Part shown: in pieces, positions 40,671-48,641 of the stretch
Layout: each line of letters begins with the position of its first letter
Position numbering within the stretch: position 1 is the first letter of the stretch
Assembly: GCA_026129185.1 (NCBI GenBank)
Contig: JAHCIO010000021.1
Coordinates: 12,189-76,188, forward strand
Source: Promineifilum sp019695075
GTDB lineage: Bacteria > Chloroflexota > Anaerolineae > Promineifilales > Promineifilaceae
Reading direction: 5' to 3'
Length of the DNA: 64,000 bases
Position numbers and translations under genes: made by a program
The notes under the pieces: generated by a model
The model's database searches: none
What the model was told of the DNA's origin: nothing
Seen by the model: the letters and a program-made list of their open reading frames with translations, nothing else

Positions 40671-43628
40671 CTAATCCGCCCGTTTTCGCCGCTGCACTAG
40701 CACCGTCAGCGCGCCCCAGAAGAGGGCCATGCCGCCCAGCGCCAGCCACGTCACCGCCAGGTGCTTCTCGCTGTTGCGATAGTCGAGGCTCAGCTTGTCG
40801 CCCAGGGGCGCGGGGACGCATTCGACCGTCGTTGTCGGCTCGGTAGTGCCCAGTTGCGGGTTGGCCGGCAGCCAGACGGCCGAGCAGGCCACACTCTTCT
40901 CCTCGTCCAGACCAGGCAGGTCAACCGACGAGCCGAGCGCGTCCATCGTCCAGTGGGAGATGACCATCTTCGAGGCGATCTGTGCTCCCGTGCTGTCGCC
41001 CAGGGGGAAGAGCGTGCCGGATAGGATGATCTGCACGAACAGCTGCACCAGGATGATGTAGAGCACCACGTCCGGCGACGGCACGATGGCCGAGATGAAC
41101 AGGCCGAACATGATGCTGGCGAAGACGGCCAGCAGCAGCGTGGCGAATAGCTCCCACGCCCCCGACGGGAAGATGTCGAAGACAGGGTCGAAGTTCATCT
41201 TCACGCGCAGGCCCAGGATGAGCAACACGCTGGCCACCTGGATGACGGCGAACAGGGCCAACACCAGCGCCTTGGCGATGACGTATGACCCCACGCGCAG
41301 GTTGACCGCTCGCTCGCGACGGAAGATGGCCCGCTCCTTGACGATTTCATACGACGCGCCGAACGTGCCCGCCTGGGTCAGGGCCAGGCCGAACATCACA
41401 ATGAGCTGTTGCGCCGTCGAAGCGGGCAGGTAGTCCTCGCTGATGTCGTTGACCCGATCCTCGGTTAGCTCGCCGGCGGCCTCCAGTTCGGCCAGCTGCT
41501 CCTCCACGCTGGCGCGCAGGTCGGCGGCGATCTCGTCGAAGGTCTGCGGCCGGCCGACGATGTCATATTCCTTGCTGACCATCATGAACAGCAGGCCGAT
41601 GATGGGCATCATCAGCAGCAGGATGAATAACGTCCGCTTGTCGTTGCGGATGAGGTCGATGTGGCGGCGGGCGAGGATGGGGATTTGCCGCAGGCCGGAG
41701 TCATGGCCGCGCGGCGGCCGCCCGCCGGAAGACACGGCCCCATACGCCCCCAGCATGAGCTGCTGCTGGCGGGCGGCGACGTACTGCTGGAACTGCGGCG
41801 ACTGGCGGTAGTGCTCCGCCCAGAGCACGCCCGACTCCAACCGCGCGTCGTGGCTGCCCTTGCCCTTCGGGGCGTTGGCCAGCCGCGCCTGCACAGCGGG
41901 GTAGACGGCTTGCAGGTTGTCGGGCGCGGGTTTGCCCTCGGCCGGGTTCACCTCCTGGGTGAGCTTCAGGTAGATGTCGGCGAAGTCCTGGGCATGGAAG
42001 TACTGGGTGGCCTCGCCGGGCGGGCCGTAGTAGGACAGGTAGCCCTGGCTCAGGAAGGCGACGTGATCGCACTGCTCGATGTTGGCCGTGGCGTGGGTGA
42101 CGAGGACGATGGTTTTGCCCCGGTCGGCCAGCCGGTTGAGGTCGTACATCATCTTCTTCTCCAGCCCGGGGTCGAGGCCGGAGGTCGGTTCGTCGAGGAA
42201 GAGCAGGTCGGGCTGGGCCAGCAGCTCGACGGCGATGCTGACGCGCTTGCGCTGGCCGCCGCTGAGGACGCGCACCGCCTTATGGACGTGGGCGCTCATG
42301 TCCACCATCTCCAGCACTTCCTGGATGCGCTTGTCGATCTCGGCCTTACCGGCATCGGGCAGGCGCAGCTTGGCGGCGTAGTAGAGGGCTTTGCCGACGG
42401 TCAGTTCGTGGTGGATGATGTCGTCCTGGGGCACGTAGCCCATGATCATGCGGTAGGCGTCGAGGTTGGGGTAGAGCTGCTCGCCGTCGATGAGCATCTG
42501 CCCCTGCGTGGCCGGGTTGAAGCCATTCATGGCCCGCAGTAGGGTGCTCTTGCCCGCGCCGCTGCCGCCGACCAGCGAGACGAACTCGCCCGCCAGCACG
42601 GCCAGCGACACGTCGGTCAGGATCATCCGCCCGCCGGCAACCTGCTTGCCCAAATTAACGGTGTCGAGGCGGTGGCCGCGGCTCATGGAGGTCGTCAAAG
42701 CCTTGGCCTCCAGGTCATAGACCATCTTGTATGGCCCGATCTGCACGACCGCGCCCCTGGCCAGTGGCATCCAGGCGACGACGCGCTGGCCATCGACAAA
42801 GGTGCCGTTGGCGCTGCCCAGGTCGCGAATGACGAAGCTGCCGTCGGGCTGGCGGCGAATTTCAGCGTGGCGGCGCGAGACGGAGGGGTGGTCGAGGTGT
42901 ACCTCGCAAGACGGGTCGCGGCCGATGACCGCCTGCTGCAACTGGGCCAACTGCTGCATGCCCAGCGGGCGCGTCTGCACGCCGCCGCCGGTGGCCTTCA
43001 GCGACAGACTCAGCGAGTTGCCGGTCAGGTCGCCGATGCGCAACACGTCGCCGCCGTAGACCGTCCGTGGCGCATTAGCCGGCATCTGCAGGCCGTTGTG
43101 GAGCGTGCCGTTGGTGCTGCCCAGGTCGGTAACCAGAACCTCGTTCCCCGTGCCGTCGGCTTCCAGGCGCAAGTGATGGCCGGAGACGGTCGGGAAGTTA
43201 ATAACGATGTCGTTGTCGGGCGCGCGGCCGAGACGCATGACCGGCTTCTCCAGCGGGCGCTCCTCCTTCTGGCCGCCGGGCCAGTTGATGACCAGCGTCG
43301 GCCTGTCCGATTTAGGCATGACCAGCGTGCCCATGCCCGCCGCGCCGACGGGGCCGCCGGCGCGCAGCGCGTGGTCAGCGCGCAGCGCGTGGCCGCAAAT
43401 GGGGCAGAACATCGTGTTGGGCTGCACGGGCGAGCCGCAGTTGGGGCATTGGCCGGGCTGGGCCGGCGCGCCGATGGGGGATGGGGGATGAGGGATGGAG
43501 GATGAGACTTGAGAGAGTGGCGTGGACAGTTGAGTTGCCTTGGGATCGGCCGGCAGGGGCTGGCCACAGGCGCGACAGAACTTCGTGCCGGGGCGGTTTT
43601 CGGTTTGGCAGTTGGGGCAGGTGATCAT
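40671..43628 (-). CDS. Zinc-ribbon, double-FHA, ABC ATPase and permease fusion
   Basis: An ABCG-like half transporter of 985 residues with a phosphopeptide-reading front end. Two zinc ribbons (CPNCQTENRPGTKFCRACG at about 4-22; CPNCGSPVQPNTMFCPICG near 60-78) precede two FHA domains (GRAPDNDIVI near 135; GRDPSCEVHLDH near 233, with SRRH). The ATPase has Walker A GGSGAGKSTLL near 355, signature LSGGQRKRVSIA near 458, and Walker B LLFLDEPTSG near 475. About six membrane segments follow at about 690-975. FHA domains bind phosphothreonine, so the kinases and phosphatase upstream are natural regulators. Residues near 40-50 come from a heptamer tract. AAGGAAG precedes the ATG. Confidence 0.94.
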   Translation of the reverse strand: MITCPNCQTENRPGTKFCRACGQPLPADPKATQLSTPLSQVSSSIPHPPSPIGAPAQPGQCPNCGSPVQPNTMFCPICGHALRADHALRAGGPVGAAGMGTLVMPKSDRPTLVINWPGGQKEERPLEKPVMRLGRAPDNDIVINFPTVSGHHLRLEADGTGNEVLVTDLGSTNGTLHNGLQMPANAPRTVYGGDVLRIGDLTGNSLSLSLKATGGGVQTRPLGMQQLAQLQQAVIGRDPSCEVHLDHPSVSRRHAEIRRQPDGSFVIRDLGSANGTFVDGQRVVAWMPLARGAVVQIGPYKMVYDLEAKALTTSMSRGHRLDTVNLGKQVAGGRMILTDVSLAVLAGEFVSLVGGSGAGKSTLLRAMNGFNPATQGQMLIDGEQLYPNLDAYRMIMGYVPQDDIIHHELTVGKALYYAAKLRLPDAGKAEIDKRIQEVLEMVDMSAHVHKAVRVLSGGQRKRVSIAVELLAQPDLLFLDEPTSGLDPGLEKKMMYDLNRLADRGKTIVLVTHATANIEQCDHVAFLSQGYLSYYGPPGEATQYFHAQDFADIYLKLTQEVNPAEGKPAPDNLQAVYPAVQARLANAPKGKGSHDARLESGVLWAEHYRQSPQFQQYVAARQQQLMLGAYGAVSSGGRPPRGHDSGLRQIPILARRHIDLIRNDKRTLFILLLMMPIIGLLFMMVSKEYDIVGRPQTFDEIAADLRASVEEQLAELEAAGELTEDRVNDISEDYLPASTAQQLIVMFGLALTQAGTFGASYEIVKERAIFRRERAVNLRVGSYVIAKALVLALFAVIQVASVLLILGLRVKMNFDPVFDIFPSGAWELFATLLLAVFASIMFGLFISAIVPSPDVVLYIILVQLFVQIILSGTLFPLGDSTGAQIASKMVISHWTMDALGSSVDLPGLDEEKSVACSAVWLPANPQLGTTEPTTTVECVPAPLGDKLSLDYRNSEKHLAVTWLALGGMALFWGALTVLVQRRKRAD
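43478..43508. repeat. Heptamer tract GGATGGG/GGATGAG inside the FHA-ABC gene
   Basis: GGATGGG, GGATGAG, GGATGGA and GGATGAG units in coding DNA between the two zinc ribbons; they encode SSSIPHPPSP in frame. Confidence 0.8.
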
Positions 43629-43690
43629 GAGAGCTTCCTTGCTACAAAGGTCTTATACACGCGGGCCAGACGCCTACGTCACAGACCCGC

Positions 43691-44437
43691 TCACTCATCC
43701 GGCCACACACGACGCCAGGTGGCCGTCTCGCCAATCAACACAAAGGTCGATCCGTCTGGACCGGCCAGCAACAATCCATTGACAAAGTCCTGCGCGCTGC
43801 CGCCGCTGTCGCCGATCTCCGCCGCCGTAGCCGCGCCCAGGCTCTCGCGCACCGCGACGTGGTCGCACCAGACGCGGCCGAAGCCCCGCACCGGCGTCGG
43901 CGGGTTGTTGGCCTCGCCACAGGTGAACTCGGCGTCGCCCTCCTGCCAGAGGTCGTCGTATTGCGCCCAGCGGCCGTCGTTGGTGAGGACGTAAATTTGG
44001 GCGTTATCGCCTCGCCAGAGCATCTGCCCGCCGGCGAAGGGCGCGTAGGCGGTGCTGAGGCCTTCCACACCGGCATTGATGGGGCAGCCCAGTTCGATGT
44101 CGAGCCAGGCCGGCCGGAGAGCGGGCAGGACGGCGAATTGGCAGGGGGTGGGTTGGGGGGTGGCCGTTGGCGTCCGGGTGGCGGCTGGGGCGGCGGTGGG
44201 CGTGACGACGGCCGCCGTCGGCGCGGCAGTCGTTACGAGGCCCGCGGTCGCGACGGCAGCGGTCGGGGCCAGGGTGGGCGGCGCGGGGAGGGTACCATCC
44301 GTCTCGCGGCAGGCCACGAGCGCCAGCAGACCGAGGAGCACAGCGGCCCACCAACCCGCCCGGCAGCGACGGGCGCGGCCGGCGCTGCGGCCGTAGTCGT
44401 CACCGGCAGCCATCCTGCCGTGGGAACGTCCGATCAC
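43691..44437 (-). CDS. Predicted lipoprotein of unknown function
   Basis: A 248-residue protein. The GTG at 44437 follows AGGAGG. The signal segment WWAAVLLGLLALVAC ends in a plausible lipobox with Cys near residue 43. A 55-residue threonine/alanine/proline linker follows, then a compact domain of about 140 residues with four cysteines (PTPCQF, ELGCP, EFTCGE, VWCDH) that could form two disulfides outside the cell. I recognise no family. It lies between a vWA gene and the FHA-ABC transporter and may be an extracytoplasmic part of the same pathway. Confidence 0.75.
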   Translation of the reverse strand: MIGRSHGRMAAGDDYGRSAGRARRCRAGWWAAVLLGLLALVACRETDGTLPAPPTLAPTAAVATAGLVTTAAPTAAVVTPTAAPAATRTPTATPQPTPCQFAVLPALRPAWLDIELGCPINAGVEGLSTAYAPFAGGQMLWRGDNAQIYVLTNDGRWAQYDDLWQEGDAEFTCGEANNPPTPVRGFGRVWCDHVAVRESLGAATAAEIGDSGGSAQDFVNGLLLAGPDGSTFVLIGETATWRRVWPDE

Positions 44438-44463
44438 GATCCTCCTGTCAATCGCGCGCCCGG

Positions 44464-45732
44464 TCAGGGCATCTCGTTCGTCCCGCCCAGGCGCACCGTC
44501 TTGCTGCTGCTCAGCTTGATCGTCTTGCGCCCCTCGCTTGACAGGCCCTGACCGCTCTCCAGGCGCTCGGCCTCGGCCAGCGCGTTCTGGGCCAACTCCA
44601 CCTCGCCCTGCTCCAGTAACATGGTGTGGGCCGCGCGCAGCTTGCGCGTGGCGTTGGCGATGTCTTGCCGCGCGGCGTCGTCGAGGGCCTGCGTTTGCAG
44701 CTTGAAGGCGGTCACCTTTTCGACGATGTTCATCACCCGGCCGTTCACGCCACGGGCGAGGTTCGGGTCGGTCGTCACCTCGGCGGTCAAATCGACGCGC
44801 GCCTCCTCGGCCGGCTGGCCGGGCAGGTGGTAGGTCGCCTGCGCCTGGGCGAAGCGGTACTGGCCGGGGTTGCGCGGCGGGATGAGCAGTTCGACCAGGA
44901 AGGCCACGCCGCTCTCGGCCAGTTCCGGCAGCCCGAAGGTGACCGTGCGTCCCCGCACCGCGCCGAAGGTGATGTCCTTGATGAGCGGCGTCACCTGCCA
45001 GACGCGCCGCGCCTCGACGCCCTGCACCAGCAGCAGCCGGAAGGTCACGTCCTGGGCCACGACTTTCATTTGGGTGAAGACCTGGTCGAAGATGGGGCCG
45101 ACATCTTCCGGCCCCTTCATCAGGAAGGCATCGCCCAGCTCGCCCGTCCGCTGGGCCAGGTCGAGCAGCAAGTCTTCGTTCCAGTCCGAACCCAGCCCTA
45201 GGGCGATCAGGGGCACGCCGGCGGCGGCGACGCGGTCGGCCTCGGCGCGGCAGTCATCTTCGCCGGTGGTCTGGCCGTCGGTCAGGACGATCAGGCGGCT
45301 GGCGACGGCCGGCGTCAGCGCCTTGGCGATCTCGGCCAGGCCGGCGCGCATGGCCGGGGCCATCTTCGTGCCGCCGCCCGCCTCCAGCCGGCTGATGCGG
45401 TCGGACAGGGCGGCCCGGTTACCGGCGGTCGTGGCCGGGATGAGCACATCGCTATGGACGTTGAAGGCGATGACGGCGACGGTGTCAGTCGGTTCCAGCC
45501 GGCCGATGAGCGTCTGTACGGCCTGGCGCAGTTGCTTGATCTTCGGGCCGCTCATCGAGCCGCTGCGGTCGAGCACGAGGCTGAAGTTGAGCGGCAGGCG
45601 CGCCGTGGACGTGCCGCGCGTGCCGCTGCTGCCCGGCCGCGCCTCGAAGTAGGCGTAGAGCAACTGCGGCTGGGCCATGTAGGGCAGGTACGCCTTGTTG
45701 AACAGACCGCTGAATTCCATCGTGTTGGCCAT
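44464..45732 (-). CDS. vWA-domain protein (TerY/VIT-like layout)
   Basis: A 422-residue cytoplasmic protein starting MANTMEFSGLFNKAYL at 45732, with AAGGAG 8 bases upstream. The von Willebrand A domain spans about 45-230 with an intact MIDAS: DRSGSMSG, GGTKMAP and TDGQTTGEDD. A beta-rich region follows (about 235-330), and then a helical C-terminal part (KLQTQALDDAARQDIANATRKL) that also occurs at the end of the second vWA protein at 54161. The two are therefore paralogues. Metal-dependent vWA proteins beside Ser/Thr kinases and PP2C phosphatases form TerY-P-type triads; this one lies 79 bases after the phosphatase gene. Confidence 0.92.
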   Translation of the reverse strand: MANTMEFSGLFNKAYLPYMAQPQLLYAYFEARPGSSGTRGTSTARLPLNFSLVLDRSGSMSGPKIKQLRQAVQTLIGRLEPTDTVAVIAFNVHSDVLIPATTAGNRAALSDRISRLEAGGGTKMAPAMRAGLAEIAKALTPAVASRLIVLTDGQTTGEDDCRAEADRVAAAGVPLIALGLGSDWNEDLLLDLAQRTGELGDAFLMKGPEDVGPIFDQVFTQMKVVAQDVTFRLLLVQGVEARRVWQVTPLIKDITFGAVRGRTVTFGLPELAESGVAFLVELLIPPRNPGQYRFAQAQATYHLPGQPAEEARVDLTAEVTTDPNLARGVNGRVMNIVEKVTAFKLQTQALDDAARQDIANATRKLRAAHTMLLEQGEVELAQNALAEAERLESGQGLSSEGRKTIKLSSSKTVRLGGTNEMP

Positions 45733-45758
45733 CGCCTTGTCTCCTTCTGTGAACGAAC

Positions 45759-45808
45759 GCGATTCGGGAGAATCGCGCCACAAACGCGATTCGGGAGAAT
45801 CGCGCCAC
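45759..45808. repeat. Two hairpin-element copies before the vWA gene
   Basis: Two perfect 23-base copies (45759-45781 and 45786-45808) separated by AAAC. They fill the gap between the PP2C gene and the ribosome binding site of the vWA gene. Confidence 0.95.
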
Positions 45809-45811
45809 GCG

Positions 45812-46954
45812 CTACTCTAGGTAGACCGCCAGGGCGCTGATGTTGTCCTCGCCGCCGTTGTCAAAAGCCGCGGCCACCAGCCGGTCGCAGGCCGCCTGTG
45901 GCGTGGCGGCGTTGGCCAGGATGGCGGCGATCTGTGGGTTGCGCACCATCTCCCACAGGCCATCGGAGCAGAGCAGCAGCCGGTCGCCGGCCTGAATGGC
46001 CAGCGGGAAGAGATCGACCTTGATGTCCTCCTGCTCGCCCAGCGAACGATAGACCTCGTTCTTCTTGGGGTGGCTGTAGATCTGCTCCTCGGTGATCTGG
46101 CCGGCCTTGAAGAGGCTGAAGACGAGCGAGTGGTCCTGAGTCAGTTGGCGCAACTCGCCGCCGCGCATCAGGTAGGTGCGGCTGTCGCCGACGTTGGCCA
46201 CGGCCGCCTTCGAGCCGACGATGAGCACGGCGGTGATGGTCGTGCCGCGCCGCGTGCCGGTCTCCTGCCGCTTGCGATAGACCAGCCGGTTGGCCTCGGT
46301 CACCAGCGTGCGCAGCGTTTCTTCCACCGTTGGCGAGGCCTGCGGGGGGGAGAGCCTGTGCGTCGCCGACCGCAAGTCGAGCAGGATGTGGCCCTCGATG
46401 AAGTCGCGGAAGGCCCCTCGCACCGAGTCGCGGCTGGCCTTCTCGCCTTGCTGGTAGCCGCCCATGCCGTCGGCGACGATGTAGAGGCCCATCGGCTCGG
46501 CCGCGCCGCTCTGGTCGAGACTGTAGTCGAGCTTGGCCACGTAGTCCTCATTGTGGCTGCGCACCTTGCCGGCGTGGGTGGCCGAGCCGGAGTTCTGGCG
46601 CAGGGCGCGTCGCTGGATGGCCTGCATGCCGGTCAGGGTGATAGCGTCGGGGGCGGCATCGGGATCGGGCGGGCGGAGATGGGCGACGGTCGGCGCTTCG
46701 GAGGGTTCGCTGGCTGGCGGTGGCTCGCGACGGGACGCGGGCTCGCGACGGGGCGCGGGCTCGCGACGCGGCGCGGGGTCGCGACGGGGCTGGGTGAGCG
46801 CCTCATCGCCGGGCGGCAGCGCCGGCGCGGCGGGCACGTTGGCCAGTTGCGGCGTTGTGCCCGTGGTCAAGTCCGCTCCACAGCGAGAGCAGAAGTGCGC
46901 GCCGGGACGCGCGATGGCGCCACATACCGGGCAGGGTTGGCCTTGTTCGTTCAT
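45812..46954 (-). CDS. Zinc-ribbon PP2C-type Ser/Thr phosphatase
   Basis: A 380-residue metal-dependent phosphatase that should oppose the kinases of this island. The N-terminal zinc ribbon CPVCGAIARPGAHFCSRCG is followed by a proline/arginine-rich linker with tandem RREPAP repeats (residues about 58-80, encoded by an 18-base repeat). The PPM domain begins near 125, with motifs RSHNEDYV, VADGMGGYQQG, VGDSRTYLM, LLLCSDGLWEMV and DNISALAVYL containing the metal-binding aspartates. No membrane segment is seen. The zinc ribbon is of the same kind as in the two zinc-ribbon kinases and the FHA-ABC protein. Confidence 0.95.
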   Translation of the reverse strand: MNEQGQPCPVCGAIARPGAHFCSRCGADLTTGTTPQLANVPAAPALPPGDEALTQPRRDPAPRREPAPRREPASRREPPPASEPSEAPTVAHLRPPDPDAAPDAITLTGMQAIQRRALRQNSGSATHAGKVRSHNEDYVAKLDYSLDQSGAAEPMGLYIVADGMGGYQQGEKASRDSVRGAFRDFIEGHILLDLRSATHRLSPPQASPTVEETLRTLVTEANRLVYRKRQETGTRRGTTITAVLIVGSKAAVANVGDSRTYLMRGGELRQLTQDHSLVFSLFKAGQITEEQIYSHPKKNEVYRSLGEQEDIKVDLFPLAIQAGDRLLLCSDGLWEMVRNPQIAAILANAATPQAACDRLVAAAFDNGGEDNISALAVYLE

Positions 46955-46997
46955 CGGCGCATCTCTCCCAATCTGGCCGCGCGACGGCGGCGTTTGA

Positions 46998-47426
46998 CTA
47001 CGACAGCAGCGGTTCCAGCCATTGATCGATCACATAGGCGAGCAGGCTGCCGAGGGCGACCGCCGCGCCGCTCAGCACCAGGTCCTCGACCGCCGGATCG
47101 GTGATCACATACAGCCCCAGGATGCCCAGGCCGGCGGCCAGAAGCATGGCCACGGGCGTGTAGAGGCGATAGCGCGTAAACAGAAAGAACAACTCGATGG
47201 GCACAATCAACGACAACACCATTGCCCAACTCAAGTCATTGGTCTGGCCAATGATACTATTGTAAAGCGGAATGCTCAGCCACGTAAAGCCAATTGCGCC
47301 AACTTGCCGCGCGAGCGTGCCCGCCAACATGCTCAGCGTGAACCACACCAGCGGAAAGAGCCGCCCCAGGAAGCCCAGTTCCTGCAGGAAGATGGTCACG
47401 GCAGCCAGCCCGCCGACGACGAGCAA
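46998..47426 (-). CDS. Small multi-pass membrane protein
   Basis: A protein of about 142 residues with four hydrophobic segments (LVVGGLAAVTIFLQ; LFPLVWFTLSMLAG; SLIVPIELFFLF; AMLLAAGLGILGLYV). The start is uncertain: TTG at 47426 is the best usual codon, and the reading frame stays open further upstream without an ATG. I recognise no family. It is flanked by a kinase and the phosphatase of the signalling island. Confidence 0.6.
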   Translation of the reverse strand: MLVVGGLAAVTIFLQELGFLGRLFPLVWFTLSMLAGTLARQVGAIGFTWLSIPLYNSIIGQTNDLSWAMVLSLIVPIELFFLFTRYRLYTPVAMLLAAGLGILGLYVITDPAVEDLVLSGAAVALGSLLAYVIDQWLEPLLS

Positions 47427-47513
47427 ATAAGAACCAACCGCTTTCGCGCCAATGGGGCGAAGCGGGCGGCACGGCGGCCCTGGAGCGCGGCGCGGCCGGG
47501 CGCGCGCCTGCCG

Positions 47514-48641
47514 CTACTGGTTGGCGCGGCTGGACGCGGCGCTCGGCGGCCGCCGCCGCGCCGCGACTGGCGTGACCGGCGAGGCCTGGCGGGACGTCGC
47601 CGCCGGGGCGCGGCGCGTCTTCGACTCGGCCACCACCGGCGCGGCTGCCATTTGGGTCAGTGCCCGCCGCATCTCCCGCGCCGACTGCCAGCGCTCGTCC
47701 GGCGCGCTACGCAACGCCTGGGCGACGACCGCCTCCAGCGCCGGCGGCACGGCCGGATTCAGGGAGCGCACCGGCGGGAAGTTGAACGGATCATCGGCCG
47801 GGTCGCGACCGGTCAGCAGGAAGTGCAACGTTGCCCCCAGGGCGTAGATGTCGCTGCGGGCGTCGGTCTGCCCCTTGCCATATTGCTCCGGCGCAGCGTA
47901 GCCCTTCGTGCCCAGACTGACCGTGTCGCGCTGCTTGCCGGGCGTGAATAGCCGGGCGATGCCGAAGTCGATCAGCTTGATCTCCCCGTCGCTGGCGATC
48001 ATGATGTTGCCAGGCTTCAGATCGCGGAAGATGATCGGCGGCTGCCGGCGGTGAAGATAGTCCAGGACGCCGCACAGATCGGCGCCCAGGCGGACGACCG
48101 TATCCGGCGGCAGCGGCCGGCCGGCGGCGACGACCAACTCCTCCAGTGTCTGCCCATCGACGAACTCCATCACCAGGTACTGCTTGCCATCGGCGGCGAA
48201 CGAATCGACGACCTTGGGCAGGTTGGCGTGGCTCAGCGACGACAGGAAATGCGCCTCGCGGTCGAAGGCGTCCAGCGCCTCGGCGCGCTCGGCCGCGTCG
48301 GTGATGGCCGCGTCGCTCATTTCCTTGATGGCCCAGCGCTTGCCCGGCAGGCGCAGGTCTTCGGCCTCGTAGACCGCGCCCATGCCGCCCTGGCCCACAC
48401 GGCGTAAGATGCGATAGCGCCCGGCCAGTAGCGATTGCGGCGTCAGCAGGCCCGTCTGGCCTGGGGCGGGCATGGCCTTTGCGCTGAAGGAGTAGCTGCA
48501 CCCGTTGCAGAACTGGGCATCGGGCGGGTTGAGGCGGCCGCAGTTGGGGCACATCTGCGCCGACGGCAGACGGCGCGAACAACGCCGGCAAAACAGGGCC
48601 GTGTCGCGGTTCTCCGTGCCGCAGCCGGGGCAGGTCTTCAT
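47514..48641 (-). CDS. Zinc-ribbon Ser/Thr protein kinase
   Basis: A 375-residue soluble kinase starting MKTCPGCGTENRDTALFC at 48641; the longer frame is a shadow. Two zinc ribbons occupy about residues 4-48. The kinase domain (about 75-340) has GQGGMGAVYEAED, the lysine in WAIKEM, the catalytic loop RDLKPGN preceded by Phe in place of the usual His, DFGIARLF, and AAPEQYG. The C-terminus is a basic alanine/arginine-rich tail without a membrane segment. Its start overlaps the stop of the LysM-M14 peptidase gene by 4 bases (ATGA), so peptidase and kinase are made together. Confidence 0.94.
   Translation of the reverse strand: MKTCPGCGTENRDTALFCRRCSRRLPSAQMCPNCGRLNPPDAQFCNGCSYSFSAKAMPAPGQTGLLTPQSLLAGRYRILRRVGQGGMGAVYEAEDLRLPGKRWAIKEMSDAAITDAAERAEALDAFDREAHFLSSLSHANLPKVVDSFAADGKQYLVMEFVDGQTLEELVVAAGRPLPPDTVVRLGADLCGVLDYLHRRQPPIIFRDLKPGNIMIASDGEIKLIDFGIARLFTPGKQRDTVSLGTKGYAAPEQYGKGQTDARSDIYALGATLHFLLTGRDPADDPFNFPPVRSLNPAVPPALEAVVAQALRSAPDERWQSAREMRRALTQMAAAPVVAESKTRRAPAATSRQASPVTPVAARRRPPSAASSRANQ

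Noticed and set aside
40671..43628. ATPase partner for the polysaccharide permease at 19601
   Set aside because: This ATPase is fused to its own six-segment permease and lies 20 kb away.
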